Source of the DNA: Ancylobacter polymorphus | Lineage (GTDB): Bacteria; Pseudomonadota; Alphaproteobacteria; Rhizobiales; Xanthobacteraceae | Assembly (NCBI RefSeq): GCF_022836935.1 | Contig: NZ_CP083239.1 | Span: 124,001-188,000 of the forward strand | Direction: 5' to 3' | DNA: 64,000 nucleotides | Shown here: piece by piece, positions 57,228-64,000 of the stretch | Numbering within the stretch: position 1 is the first letter of the stretch | Layout: every line of letters starts with the position of its first letter | Translations under genes and position numbers: made by a program | The notes under the pieces: generated by a model | The model's database searches: none | Told to the model about the DNA's origin: nothing | What the model saw: only the letters and a program-made list of their open reading frames with translations

Positions 57228-57261
57228 CAAGAGGGCCGCGACTGACCGTCCGGCCCTCTTG
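57228..57261. terminator. Bidirectional hairpin between DUF2735 gene and glsA
   Basis: Perfect 11-base stem CAAGAGGGCCG (57228-57238) / CGGCCCTCTTG (57251-57261) with a 12-base loop, placed between two convergent genes (stops at 57161 and 57280). The plus-strand tail is only moderately U-rich (TCTTGTCATG). Confidence 0.6.
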
Positions 57262-57279
57262 TCATGTCCGGACCCGCGC

Positions 57280-58206
57280 CTAGCCGAAGATCGACCAGCC
57301 CATGCGCTGCGTCAGCCGCTCCAGCGCGATGCGGCCGAGATGCGAATTGCCGCTGGCGTCCAGCCCGGGCGACCACACGGCGATCGAGGCCTTGCCCGGC
57401 GCCACCGCCAGAATACCGCCCCCCACCCCGCTCTTGCCCGGCAGGCCAACGCGATAGGCGAACTCGCCCGAGCCATCATAGTGCCCGCAGGTGAGCATGA
57501 TGGCGTTGATGCGCCGCGCCCGCTCCGGTGACACCACGCTGAAGCCCGTCGCTGGGTTGCGCCCGTTATGGGCGAGGAAGCGGCCCGCCATGGCCAGCTG
57601 GCGGCAGCTCATGGTGATGGCGCAGTGGTGGAAATAGACGCCGAGCGTGAAGTCGACCGGGTTCTCCAGCACGCCGAAGGATTTCATGTAGTTGGCCAGC
57701 GCCCGGTTGCGAAAGCCGGTGCGCTGCTCGGAGGCCGCTACCGCCTCGTCGATGCCGATCGTCGGGTCCTCGGCGAGGAATTGGAGAAAGCGCAGGATCT
57801 CGCCCAACGCCTCGCGCGGCTGGTGGCCGGAGAGAATGACATCGGTCACGGCGATGGCGCCGGCATTGATGAACGGGTTGCGCGGAATGCCGTGCTCGGC
57901 TTCCAGCTGGACGATGGAATTGAAGGCGCTGCCCGAGGGCTCGCGCCCCACCCGCCGCCACAGCCGGTCGCCCACCTTGCCAAGCGCCAGCGTGAGAGTG
58001 AAGACCTTGGACACGCTCTGGATGGAGAACGGCACCTCCGCGTCGCCCCCTGTCACGACCCGCCCCTCGTGATCGACCACCGCGATGCCGAAGGCCTGCG
58101 GGTCGGCGCGCGCCAGTTCGGGAATGTAGCTCGCCACCTCGCCCCGGTCGGGACGGGCGCGCATTTCATCGGCGATGTCGCGGACGACGCTGTCGAGATC
58201 GGGCAC
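57280..58206 (-). CDS. glsA: Glutaminase
   Basis: A 308-residue serine-dependent glutaminase hydrolysing glutamine to glutamate and ammonia. The beta-lactamase-like fold has the Ser64-x-x-Lys67 motif in [30 protein letters not shown] and [13 protein letters not shown] form the substrate site, and [20 protein letters not shown] is the C-terminal signature. Length matches the usual 305-310 residues. The start, ATG 58206, begins [11 protein letters not shown]. It is close to glnII and DUF2735 but convergent with the latter, so it is not in the same transcript. Confidence 0.95.
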   Translation of the reverse strand: MPDLDSVVRDIADEMRARPDRGEVASYIPELARADPQAFGIAVVDHEGRVVTGGDAEVPFSIQSVSKVFTLTLALGKVGDRLWRRVGREPSGSAFNSIVQLEAEHGIPRNPFINAGAIAVTDVILSGHQPREALGEILRFLQFLAEDPTIGIDEAVAASEQRTGFRNRALANYMKSFGVLENPVDFTLGVYFHHCAITMSCRQLAMAGRFLAHNGRNPATGFSVVSPERARRINAIMLTCGHYDGSGEFAYRVGLPGKSGVGGGILAVAPGKASIAVWSPGLDASGNSHLGRIALERLTQRMGWSIFG

Positions 58207-58411
58207 GGGCTTCGGTCACCTTGGCTGGTCGCATCGGCCCCCGCCTTTAGCGCGGCGAGGCGGGGAAAGGCCAGCCCGTGCAAGCGGGGTGCCGACCAGC
58301 CGCGCGCGGGACGGCGTTCTGAAAAGCGCGGAGCGGCGATCCGGGTCAGGATGGAACATGAACCGTCCACGGCGCCCGAGGCGCCGCCACCCATCCAAGG
58401 GAGTGAAGCCC

Positions 58412-59212
58412 GTGCCCCGCCGTTCCCATCGTGCCGCGCTGGCGCTCGCCGGCGCTCTCAGCCTCGCTTTCGCCCTGGGCCCCGCCGCTGCCGAGACGGC
58501 GAAAACCCCGATCCGCAACATCGTGCTCGTGCATGGCGCCTGGGTCGACGGCTCGGGCTGGAAGGCGGTGTATGACCATCTCGTCGCCGACGGCTTCCAC
58601 GTCAGCATGGTGCAGGAGCCAGAAACCTCCTTCGCCGACGATGTCGCCGCCACCCGGCGCGTGCTCGACCTGCAGGACGGGCCGACGCTGCTGGTCGGCC
58701 ATTCCTATGGCGGCTCGATCATCACCGAGGCGGGGGTGCACCCGAAGGTCGCGGGGCTCGTCTATGTCGCCGCCCATGCGCCGGACGTCGGCGAGGACGA
58801 GGCGGCGCTGGGCAAAACCATGCCCAGCGTGCTGGCGATGACCGCCGGGGCCATCGCCAAGACGCCGGATGGCTTCACCTATCTCGACCCCGTGCTGTTC
58901 CCCAAGCTGTTCGCGCCCGACCTGCCGCTGGCACGGGCGGAATTCGAGGCGCGCGGCCAGGTGCTGGCCGCTGCCAGCGTGTTCAGCACCCCGCTGACCG
59001 CCGCCGCCTGGCAGTCCAAGCCGAGCTGGGGCATCGTGGCGGGCGCCGATCAGATCATCAGCCCGGCGCTGGAGCGGTTCTACTACGAAAGGGCGGGAGC
59101 GCCGATCACCACCATCCCCGGCGCCAGCCATTCCGTCTATGAATCCCACCCGCGCGAGGTCGCGGCGGTGATCGAACATGCGGCGGCCGAACTCGGCAAG
59201 GCGACGAACTGA
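58412..59212 (+). CDS. Exported alpha/beta hydrolase
   Basis: A 266-residue protein with an evident signal peptide when started at GTG 58412 (PRRSHRAALALAGALSLAFA, cleavage near AAA-ET); AAGGGAG lies just upstream. An in-frame ATG at 58358 adds a basic, unstructured stretch. The catalytic serine is in LLVGHSYGGSIITEAG, the oxyanion motif is VLVHGAWVDGSGW, the acid in WGIVAGADQIISP, and the histidine in PGASHSVYESHP. It resembles esterases of the salicylate-ester/plant MES-like branch, common in this order; the substrate is unknown. It is divergent from glsA. Confidence 0.85.
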   Translation: MPRRSHRAALALAGALSLAFALGPAAAETAKTPIRNIVLVHGAWVDGSGWKAVYDHLVADGFHVSMVQEPETSFADDVAATRRVLDLQDGPTLLVGHSYGGSIITEAGVHPKVAGLVYVAAHAPDVGEDEAALGKTMPSVLAMTAGAIAKTPDGFTYLDPVLFPKLFAPDLPLARAEFEARGQVLAAASVFSTPLTAAAWQSKPSWGIVAGADQIISPALERFYYERAGAPITTIPGASHSVYESHPREVAAVIEHAAAELGKATN

Positions 59213-59224
59213 TGGCCCCGAGCG

Positions 59225-60586
59225 TCAGTCCAGCTTCTGCCGCCCGATTGCCGGCTTGAGCAGGATCAGCGCGCCGCCGAGCGCGATCCACAGCGCGACG
59301 ATGTAGGGCCAGAGATTGTCCGGGAAGGACGGCACCGGATAGACCGAATTATACAGCGGCCAGAGCATGGCCAGCGTTCCGAGCGCGCCGAGTACCAGCC
59401 AGAGACGGCTACCGGCGCGCACCGCATGCACCGCCGCCGCGGCCGTGACGCCGAGATAGGCGACGATGAGCGCCAGCACGCCGATGGTGCCCACGCTATC
59501 GTAATAGCTTGCCGGGCCGATGAACGGCGCCCAGGCGATCAGCCCCACCAGCATCGTGAAGGCGATGATGCCGACCGCGACCGAGGGCGTGCCATAGATC
59601 GGATGCACCTTGGCAAGCGTCGGCGACAGCCCGCCCCGGCCAAGCACGAACAGCATCCGGGCGCCCGCGGAAAGAGTGCCGAGCACGCAGGACACCGCCG
59701 ACACGCAGGCCGCGAGGTCGAGCGCGGTCGCGATATGGACGTTGCCATATTTCAGCGCCAGCGTGTTCAGCGGCGCCTCGCTCGCCGCCAGCGCCTTCAT
59801 GTTGTCGAGCCCGAAGCCGATGACCTGGATATAGGAGGCGAAAACGAAGAACAGACCCGCCGCCACCACCGAACCGACCAAAGCGATGGGAATGGTGCGG
59901 CGCGGTTGCCCCGCCTCCTCGGCCAGCGTTGCCGCCGCCTCGAAGCCGGCGAAGGACAGCACGGCGAACACAACGGCATAGCCGATGCCCCACCAGCCGA
60001 CCGTCGGGTCGGGATGGAACGGGGCGAGGCTCAGCCCGCCTTCCGCATGCACCGCCGAGAGAATGCGCAGGCCGAGATAGATGATGACGGCGATGGAGGA
60101 GAGTTCCAGCGTCAGCATCACCCGCGTGGCAAGACGCACGTCCCGCCACGCGAGCAAGGTACCCCCGACCAGCGAGGCCACCGCCACCGGCAGCCACCAA
60201 CTGCCAAGATGCACGCCGTGATCGTCCAGTGCCGCGCTGAGAAAATTGCCGACCAGCGCCGCGCTGCCCGAGCCGCCAGCGATGTAAAGCAGCACCATGC
60301 ACCAGCCGGCGATGAAGCCGGCGCGCGGGCCGAAGGTCTGGCCGATATAGGCATAGCCCGAGCCGGCGCTGGTCACCCGGCTGGCGAAGAACACGAAGGA
60401 CAGGCCGACAAGGCCGACCACCAGCGTACCCACCGCGAAACCCAGCGGCGCGCCAACGCCGGCGGCGCCGACCGCCAGAGTGACGTTGAGCGCCATGCCC
60501 ATGGTCGGCGCGATGACGGAGAGTGACAGCCCCACCGCTTCCACGGGACCGAGTTCACGCCGCAGCCCGCCGCCCGTCTTCGCCAT
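59225..60586 (-). CDS. APC family amino acid/amine permease
   Basis: A 453-residue transporter with about twelve membrane helices. The first, unwound helix region VEAVGLSLSVIAPTMGMALN and GSGYAYIGQTFGPRAGFIAG match the APC superfamily, as does VVFAVLSFAGFEAAATLAEE. Substrate is an amino acid or amine that cannot be told from sequence. It is a single gene convergent with the exported hydrolase (12-base gap). Its own upstream region (60587-60655) is short and includes AT-rich sequence near 60642. Confidence 0.9.
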   Translation of the reverse strand: MAKTGGGLRRELGPVEAVGLSLSVIAPTMGMALNVTLAVGAAGVGAPLGFAVGTLVVGLVGLSFVFFASRVTSAGSGYAYIGQTFGPRAGFIAGWCMVLLYIAGGSGSAALVGNFLSAALDDHGVHLGSWWLPVAVASLVGGTLLAWRDVRLATRVMLTLELSSIAVIIYLGLRILSAVHAEGGLSLAPFHPDPTVGWWGIGYAVVFAVLSFAGFEAAATLAEEAGQPRRTIPIALVGSVVAAGLFFVFASYIQVIGFGLDNMKALAASEAPLNTLALKYGNVHIATALDLAACVSAVSCVLGTLSAGARMLFVLGRGGLSPTLAKVHPIYGTPSVAVGIIAFTMLVGLIAWAPFIGPASYYDSVGTIGVLALIVAYLGVTAAAAVHAVRAGSRLWLVLGALGTLAMLWPLYNSVYPVPSFPDNLWPYIVALWIALGGALILLKPAIGRQKLD

Positions 60587-60655
60587 TGGTGCATCCCTTT
60601 ACCCGCGCCGGTTTATCCGGCACGGGCAAAAAGCTGGCAACGGCTAAATTTGGTC

Positions 60656-60862
60656 TTATCGCGCGCCTTCGTCCGACGCGGCCGGAGGCGTGTAATGGGC
60701 ATCGCGCCCCTCGGGCTTGCGCTCGCGCTCGCCCGCCTTGTCGTCCTGCTGCGGATTGGCGCTGCGCGCATGACCGGCCTCGTCCGGGGCGCGGTCCTTC
60801 TTCTCGACGCGGCGGTCGCCCGGCTTCGCCGGGCCCTTATCGTGCTGGTCGGCAATGATCAT
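60656..60862 (-). CDS. Small, highly charged hypothetical protein
   Basis: A 68-residue hydrophilic protein, rich in Asp, Glu, Arg, Lys, Gln and Pro (for example DDKAGERERKPEGRDAHYTP), with no membrane segment or cysteine and probably disordered. Its ATG overlaps the stop of the upstream small gene (ATGA at 60859-60862), and CAGGAG precedes it, so it is probably translated by coupling. It is the last gene of the phospholipase D/EEP/DUF2934 operon. Function unknown; the composition resembles stress-related small proteins of this order. Confidence 0.65.
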   Translation of the reverse strand: MIIADQHDKGPAKPGDRRVEKKDRAPDEAGHARSANPQQDDKAGERERKPEGRDAHYTPPAASDEGAR

Positions 60863-61017
60863 GGTGTTCTCCTGTCCAAGGGTTCGTCAGGCTTCTCGGG
60901 CGTTGCCGCAGGCTGCGGGGCGGTCTTGTTCGGCTCCACGGCGGTGCTGCCCTCCACTTCGTCGCGCGGGCGCACGAGGCCCACATCGACGAGCAACTGA
61001 ACGAGCCAGTTCCGCAT
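60859..61017 (-). CDS. Small hypothetical protein in DUF2934 operon
   Basis: A 52-residue protein starting at ATG 61017: an N-terminal amphipathic/hydrophobic helix (MRNWLVQLLVDVGLVRP) followed by a Pro/Glu/Ala-rich tail ending LDRRTP. GAGGGGG precedes the start. It lies 7 bases after the DUF2934 stop and overlaps the next small gene by 4 bases. The helix may associate with the membrane. I do not recognise a family. Confidence 0.6.
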   Translation of the reverse strand: MRNWLVQLLVDVGLVRPRDEVEGSTAVEPNKTAPQPAATPEKPDEPLDRRTP

Positions 61018-61024
61018 GGCCCCC

Positions 61025-61477
61025 TCAGCGCCGCTTGCGGCTGCCGGCAAGGCCGCTCATCGCCCCCGCCCGGTCGTCGGCCGGGGCAGCGGACCCGCGC
61101 CGGCTCGGCGGCACTTCCAGCGTGCGGCGAATGGAGTCGATCTCGCTAACCGGCGCGTTGCCACCTTGGCCGGGGTCGCTGGCAACATTGGGTTCGGCCG
61201 CCGGCGACAGCGGCACGGGCGGGCGCTCCGCGCTCTCAATCCCGCCCTCGGCGGACGGCGCCGGGCGTCCGTCGGCCGCGCCTGTCGGCTCGGGCGGAGC
61301 TTCGGCCGCATCCACAGGCCGGAAGGCGCCGGACGCTCCCTCGCCCATGGCACGCCCTTCGGCCACCAGCATGTCGCGGGCGAGAAACCAGTAATGGTCG
61401 GATTGCCCGTCCGGGCGTCCATCGGCTTCCCACAGCCGATGGGCGCGGGCTCTTATGTCGTCGTCATTGAGGCTCAT
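61025..61477 (-). CDS. DUF2934 domain protein
   Basis: A 150-residue protein. Residues about 5-40 (RARAHRLWEADGRPDGQSDH, YWFLARDML) form the short DUF2934 motif seen in many Hyphomicrobiales stress or general-stress-response associated proteins; its biochemical role is unknown. The rest is Pro/Ala/Glu-rich and probably disordered, ending in a basic tail (SRKRR). GGGAG precedes ATG 61477. The start overlaps the end of the EEP-family gene by 14 bases, so the two are translationally linked. Confidence 0.8.
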   Translation of the reverse strand: MSLNDDDIRARAHRLWEADGRPDGQSDHYWFLARDMLVAEGRAMGEGASGAFRPVDAAEAPPEPTGAADGRPAPSAEGGIESAERPPVPLSPAAEPNVASDPGQGGNAPVSEIDSIRRTLEVPPSRRGSAAPADDRAGAMSGLAGSRKRR

Positions 61478-62258
61478 GGCGTTCTCCCTGTGTCACAAGG
61501 TCAACGCCCCGCCGCGACGCCTGTTCCGGCCGTATGAAAGCAGGTGGCGGGGTGAGACGCGGGCTTAGGTCAAGATCGGCGATAACCGGCAAATGGTCGG
61601 AGGCGTGCCGCGCCTGCGGGTCGGTGAAGCTGCGCGCCAGCATCCCCGGCCGGCTGCAATAGAGCCGGTCAAGCCGCAGCAGCGGCCAGCAGGCGGGAAA
61701 GCTGCGGAGGGTCGTGCTCTCAGGCAGCACCCGCGCCAGTGTGCGCCGCACCGGCCGGAAGGCGAACCAATCGTTGAAATCGCCCATCATCACCGTGGGG
61801 GCGCCACAGCCCTCGCGGGCGAGCCGGGCGAGCCGAGCCCCCTGCCGCCAGCGCTCGGTGAGCGCGAGCCCGAGATGCACCGCCACCACCCGCAGCAGCC
61901 CCTGCGGCGTGTCGATGCGGGTTTCGATCGCCATGCGCGGCTCGCGGCGGCGGACGGAGAGGTCGTGCACCACAGTGTCGTGCGTCGGCCAGCGTGAATA
62001 GAGCACATGGCCATAATGGCCGTCGGGCACGGCGATCGTCCGCGCTTCCGCAAGATGGCCGATGCCGAGACCTTCCAGTGGCGCGAGGCAGGCGATTCCG
62101 CGCCCGCGCGTATCGACCTCCTGCAAGGCAAAAATATCCGGCTGGTGGCGGCCGATCAGCGCCGCGATGCGGTCGAGATCGAAGCGCCGGTCCGGACCGA
62201 CGCCGCCATGGATGTTCCAGGTCATCAGCCGCAGGCGCGCGGGCGGCGCCCCTTTCAC
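61464..62258 (-). CDS. Endonuclease/exonuclease/phosphatase family hydrolase
   Basis: A 264-residue metal-dependent hydrolase of the EEP fold. Motifs: MTWNIHGGVGPD (metal Asn), IFALQEVDTRG (metal Glu), VAVHLGLAL, MMGDFNDW (Asp-Asn) and ASDHLPVIADL (catalytic His). The family contains DNases, sphingomyelinases and phosphatases; no signal peptide is visible, so a cytoplasmic nucleic acid or phospholipid head group is possible. It starts at GTG 62258, which overlaps the stop of the upstream phospholipase D gene (GTGA), showing coupling. This pairing of EEP with PLD/VTT genes is common in alphaproteobacteria. Confidence 0.85.
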   Translation of the reverse strand: MKGAPPARLRLMTWNIHGGVGPDRRFDLDRIAALIGRHQPDIFALQEVDTRGRGIACLAPLEGLGIGHLAEARTIAVPDGHYGHVLYSRWPTHDTVVHDLSVRRREPRMAIETRIDTPQGLLRVVAVHLGLALTERWRQGARLARLAREGCGAPTVMMGDFNDWFAFRPVRRTLARVLPESTTLRSFPACWPLLRLDRLYCSRPGMLARSFTDPQARHASDHLPVIADLDLSPRLTPPPAFIRPEQASRRGVDLVTQGERHEPQ

Positions 62259-64000
62259 GCCGGCCTCCGCAGCCGGGCGACGAGGAATTGCAGGCCGAGC
62301 GAGCAGGCGATCCAAAGCCCGACGAAGCCGATGAGCAGCGCCACCCGCCCCAGCGTCGGGTTGGAAATGACTTCGACGATCTGGTGGCCGAGCGCACTCA
62401 ACACCACGAGGCCGGGCAGCAGGCCGAGCGCCGTGCCCAGCACGAAATCCACCAGCCGCAACCCCGCCGCGCCGGCGACGAGATTAATGAAGGTGAACGG
62501 CGCCGCCGGTACCATGCGCATCGTCGCCACCGTGAGGATGCCCTGCTTGGCGAGGCCGCGCCGGATGCGGTTGATGCGCGGCCCGATGAAGCGGCGGACG
62601 ACGCCGGCGCCGAGTTGCCGGCCGATCAGGAAGGTCACCAGCGCGCTCGCCAGGGCGCCGAGGCCGGCGAGCAGCGCGCCGGTCCAGCCGCCATAGACGG
62701 CAACCGTGGCGACGATCAGCACTGAGACCGGGAACACCACCAGCCCGCCCAGCACATAGATGCCGACGACGATGGCGGCGCCCCAGGGCCGGTCGGCCAT
62801 ATTGTCGAGAGCGGAGATGATGCGGTCGGGCTCCGAGAAGGGGGAATTGGCCCAGGCGATCACCAGCGCCGCCAGCACCGCGAGGCCGGCCAAGGCGGCG
62901 GCGATGGGCCATTTACGCCGCGCGCCGCCTTCGGACGCGCGCTCGTCATAGAGCGGCTCCGGCGGGTCGGCGAGCGCGCTGATCTGTGGCAGAGCGAGAT
63001 CGGCGGCGACGGGGGGCAGGTCCACAAGGCGCCTTCCGCACGCGCTCCGGTGCGAGGCGGCGACGAGCCCCTCGCGTGCGACGATTTCCTCCACCTGTTC
63101 CGGCGCGTGGCCGATATGCTCGCCGAGCAGCCGGGCGCGGATCGCCGCCACCCCTTGCCGCTCGCGGGCGTCGCGGGCCTCGATCACCAGGTCGCATTCG
63201 CTGTCGAAGCCCATGGACCGGTTGCAGACATTGGCCGAGCCGATGCGCAGCAGGCGATCGTCGACGATGAGGATCTTGGCGTGGACAAAGACCTCGACCG
63301 TCGCCTCGCCGACACTCACCTGGGGAAAAACCAGCCGCGCGCGTTCCGCCAGCCCTTCCTGCTCCAGCCGCGTCCGCAGCCGCTCACGCGGCACGCCCAT
63401 CACCTGCTGCTCGATCCAGGAGCGGTAGATGTTCGGCGTGACCAGCAGCGCCTCGAGTTCGGGCTGCGCCTTCATCCGTGCCACCAGCCGCTCGGTAAAG
63501 CGCTCGCAGGTGATGAACTGGTTCTCGACGTAGATCGTGCGCTCGGCGCTGTCGATCATGTCGAACAGCAGGGTCTCCACCTCGCGCGCGCCCGGCGCGC
63601 CGTCATAGGACGGCAGGGTGCGGGCGATGCCGATGGCGACATCGGTGAAATCGGCCGGCATGACCTGCGGCCAGCGATCGCCGCGCGCCCGCGCCGGGTT
63701 CAGCCGCTCCGAGGCGGCGCGCTGCCAGCGGTCGCGGAACAGCGCGCCAAGCGCGGCGGCGGCTTCGCCGTCGACTGCCATCTGCACATCATGAAACGGC
63801 TCGTAGAGCGCGCCCTGCGGGTCGCGCCGTAGAGTGTCTCCCGGCGTATGGTCGGGCGTGTCCCAGCGATGGCCGGTGATATCCAGCCCGCCGGAGAAGG
63901 CGAGGGAATCGTCGATCACCACGATCTTCTGGTGGTGCGAGGCGCCAATCGGCAATTCGTCATCGAGGCACAGCTCGATCTGTTTCGGCGTCGCCCACAG
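62255..64000 (-). CDS. Phospholipase D - VTT (DedA/TVP38) fusion protein, N-terminus outside window
   Basis: The frame is open to the window edge at 64000 (582 codons visible), so the start is missing. Two HKD phospholipase D motifs are visible: SHHQKIVVIDDSLAFSGGLD near the beginning and FVHAKILIVDDRLLRIGSAN about 230 residues later. After a linker with one helix (WPIAAALAGLAVLAALVIAW), the C-terminal third is a VTT membrane domain with GRQLGAGVVRRFIGPRINRI and MRMVPAAPFTFINLVAGAAG. Such fusions are known; the enzyme half likely acts on membrane phospholipids, with the VTT half as lipid handling domain. It heads the overlapping operon with the EEP, DUF2934 and small genes. Confidence 0.9.
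   Translation of the reverse strand: MWATPKQIELCLDDELPIGASHHQKIVVIDDSLAFSGGLDITGHRWDTPDHTPGDTLRRDPQGALYEPFHDVQMAVDGEAAAALGALFRDRWQRAASERLNPARARGDRWPQVMPADFTDVAIGIARTLPSYDGAPGAREVETLLFDMIDSAERTIYVENQFITCERFTERLVARMKAQPELEALLVTPNIYRSWIEQQVMGVPRERLRTRLEQEGLAERARLVFPQVSVGEATVEVFVHAKILIVDDRLLRIGSANVCNRSMGFDSECDLVIEARDARERQGVAAIRARLLGEHIGHAPEQVEEIVAREGLVAASHRSACGRRLVDLPPVAADLALPQISALADPPEPLYDERASEGGARRKWPIAAALAGLAVLAALVIAWANSPFSEPDRIISALDNMADRPWGAAIVVGIYVLGGLVVFPVSVLIVATVAVYGGWTGALLAGLGALASALVTFLIGRQLGAGVVRRFIGPRINRIRRGLAKQGILTVATMRMVPAAPFTFINLVAGAAGLRLVDFVLGTALGLLPGLVVLSALGHQIVEVISNPTLGRVALLIGFVGLWIACSLGLQFLVARLRRPA

Noticed and set aside
57228..57261. Small RNA gene in the gap between the DUF2735 gene and glsA
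   Set aside because: Only one hairpin and no promoter-like sequence in a 118-base convergent gap; terminator is the simpler reading.

Overview
The window is gene-dense, GC-rich DNA with tightly packed operons, rich in G/C-ending codons. Gene content points to a metabolically versatile alphaproteobacterium of the order Hyphomicrobiales. Form IC RuBisCO in a cbbFPTALSXE operon with divergent cbbR, glnII followed by a DUF2735 gene, and glxC-glxD-glnT are all typical of that order. A facultative autotroph/methylotroph of the Xanthobacteraceae (Ancylobacter, Starkeya or Xanthobacter type) is my best guess, but that is inference. I see no rRNA, tRNA, CRISPR array, prophage, transposase or replication origin.

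Layout. 1-3210: end of a glxC-glxD-glnT cluster (glutamate-synthase-like subunits plus type III glutamine synthetase, possibly the N-methylglutamate route for methylamine). 3281-13203: a propionyl-CoA module, namely a short-chain-acyl-CoA regulator divergent from pccB-pccA-mutA-(small secreted protein)-mutB. 13216-19700: LysR regulator divergent from a catalytically dead-looking esterase and a MexEF-type RND pump. 19846-28022: miscellaneous genes (Cys-rich small protein, FUSC/HlyD exporter, class V aminotransferase, MscS channel, DedA protein, Pro/Ala-rich membrane protein). 28046-38523: complete cbbFPTALSXE Calvin-cycle operon on the minus strand with divergent cbbR. 38567-39649: exported MetX-like hydrolase. 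39894-46345: polyamine-type ABC transporter, cupin/XRE regulator and a HisD-family dehydrogenase. 46552-55328: L,D-transpeptidase-like protein, metal P-type ATPase, AEC carrier, hsp20-lon pair, cardiolipin synthase. 55499-58206: glnII, DUF2735 protein and glutaminase. 58412-64000: secreted hydrolase, APC permease, and a tightly overlapping operon of phospholipase D/VTT fusion, EEP-family hydrolase, DUF2934 protein and two tiny proteins.

How it fits together: propionyl-CoA is carboxylated and rearranged to succinyl-CoA; CO2 is fixed by the Calvin cycle; nitrogen is handled by two non-GSI glutamine synthetases and a glutaminase. The most informative non-coding signals are three families of palindromic intergenic repeats (7 loci), an intrinsic terminator between cbbS and cbbX, a LysR box in front of cbbF/cbbR, a sigma-54 promoter for glnII, and an AATATAATA box shared by the two promoters of the ABC transporter/HisD locus. 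I found no convincing wholly new system. The best leads are the dead esterase joined to an RND pump, the HisD/ABC/cupin-regulator locus, and the small exported protein sitting between the two mutase subunits.
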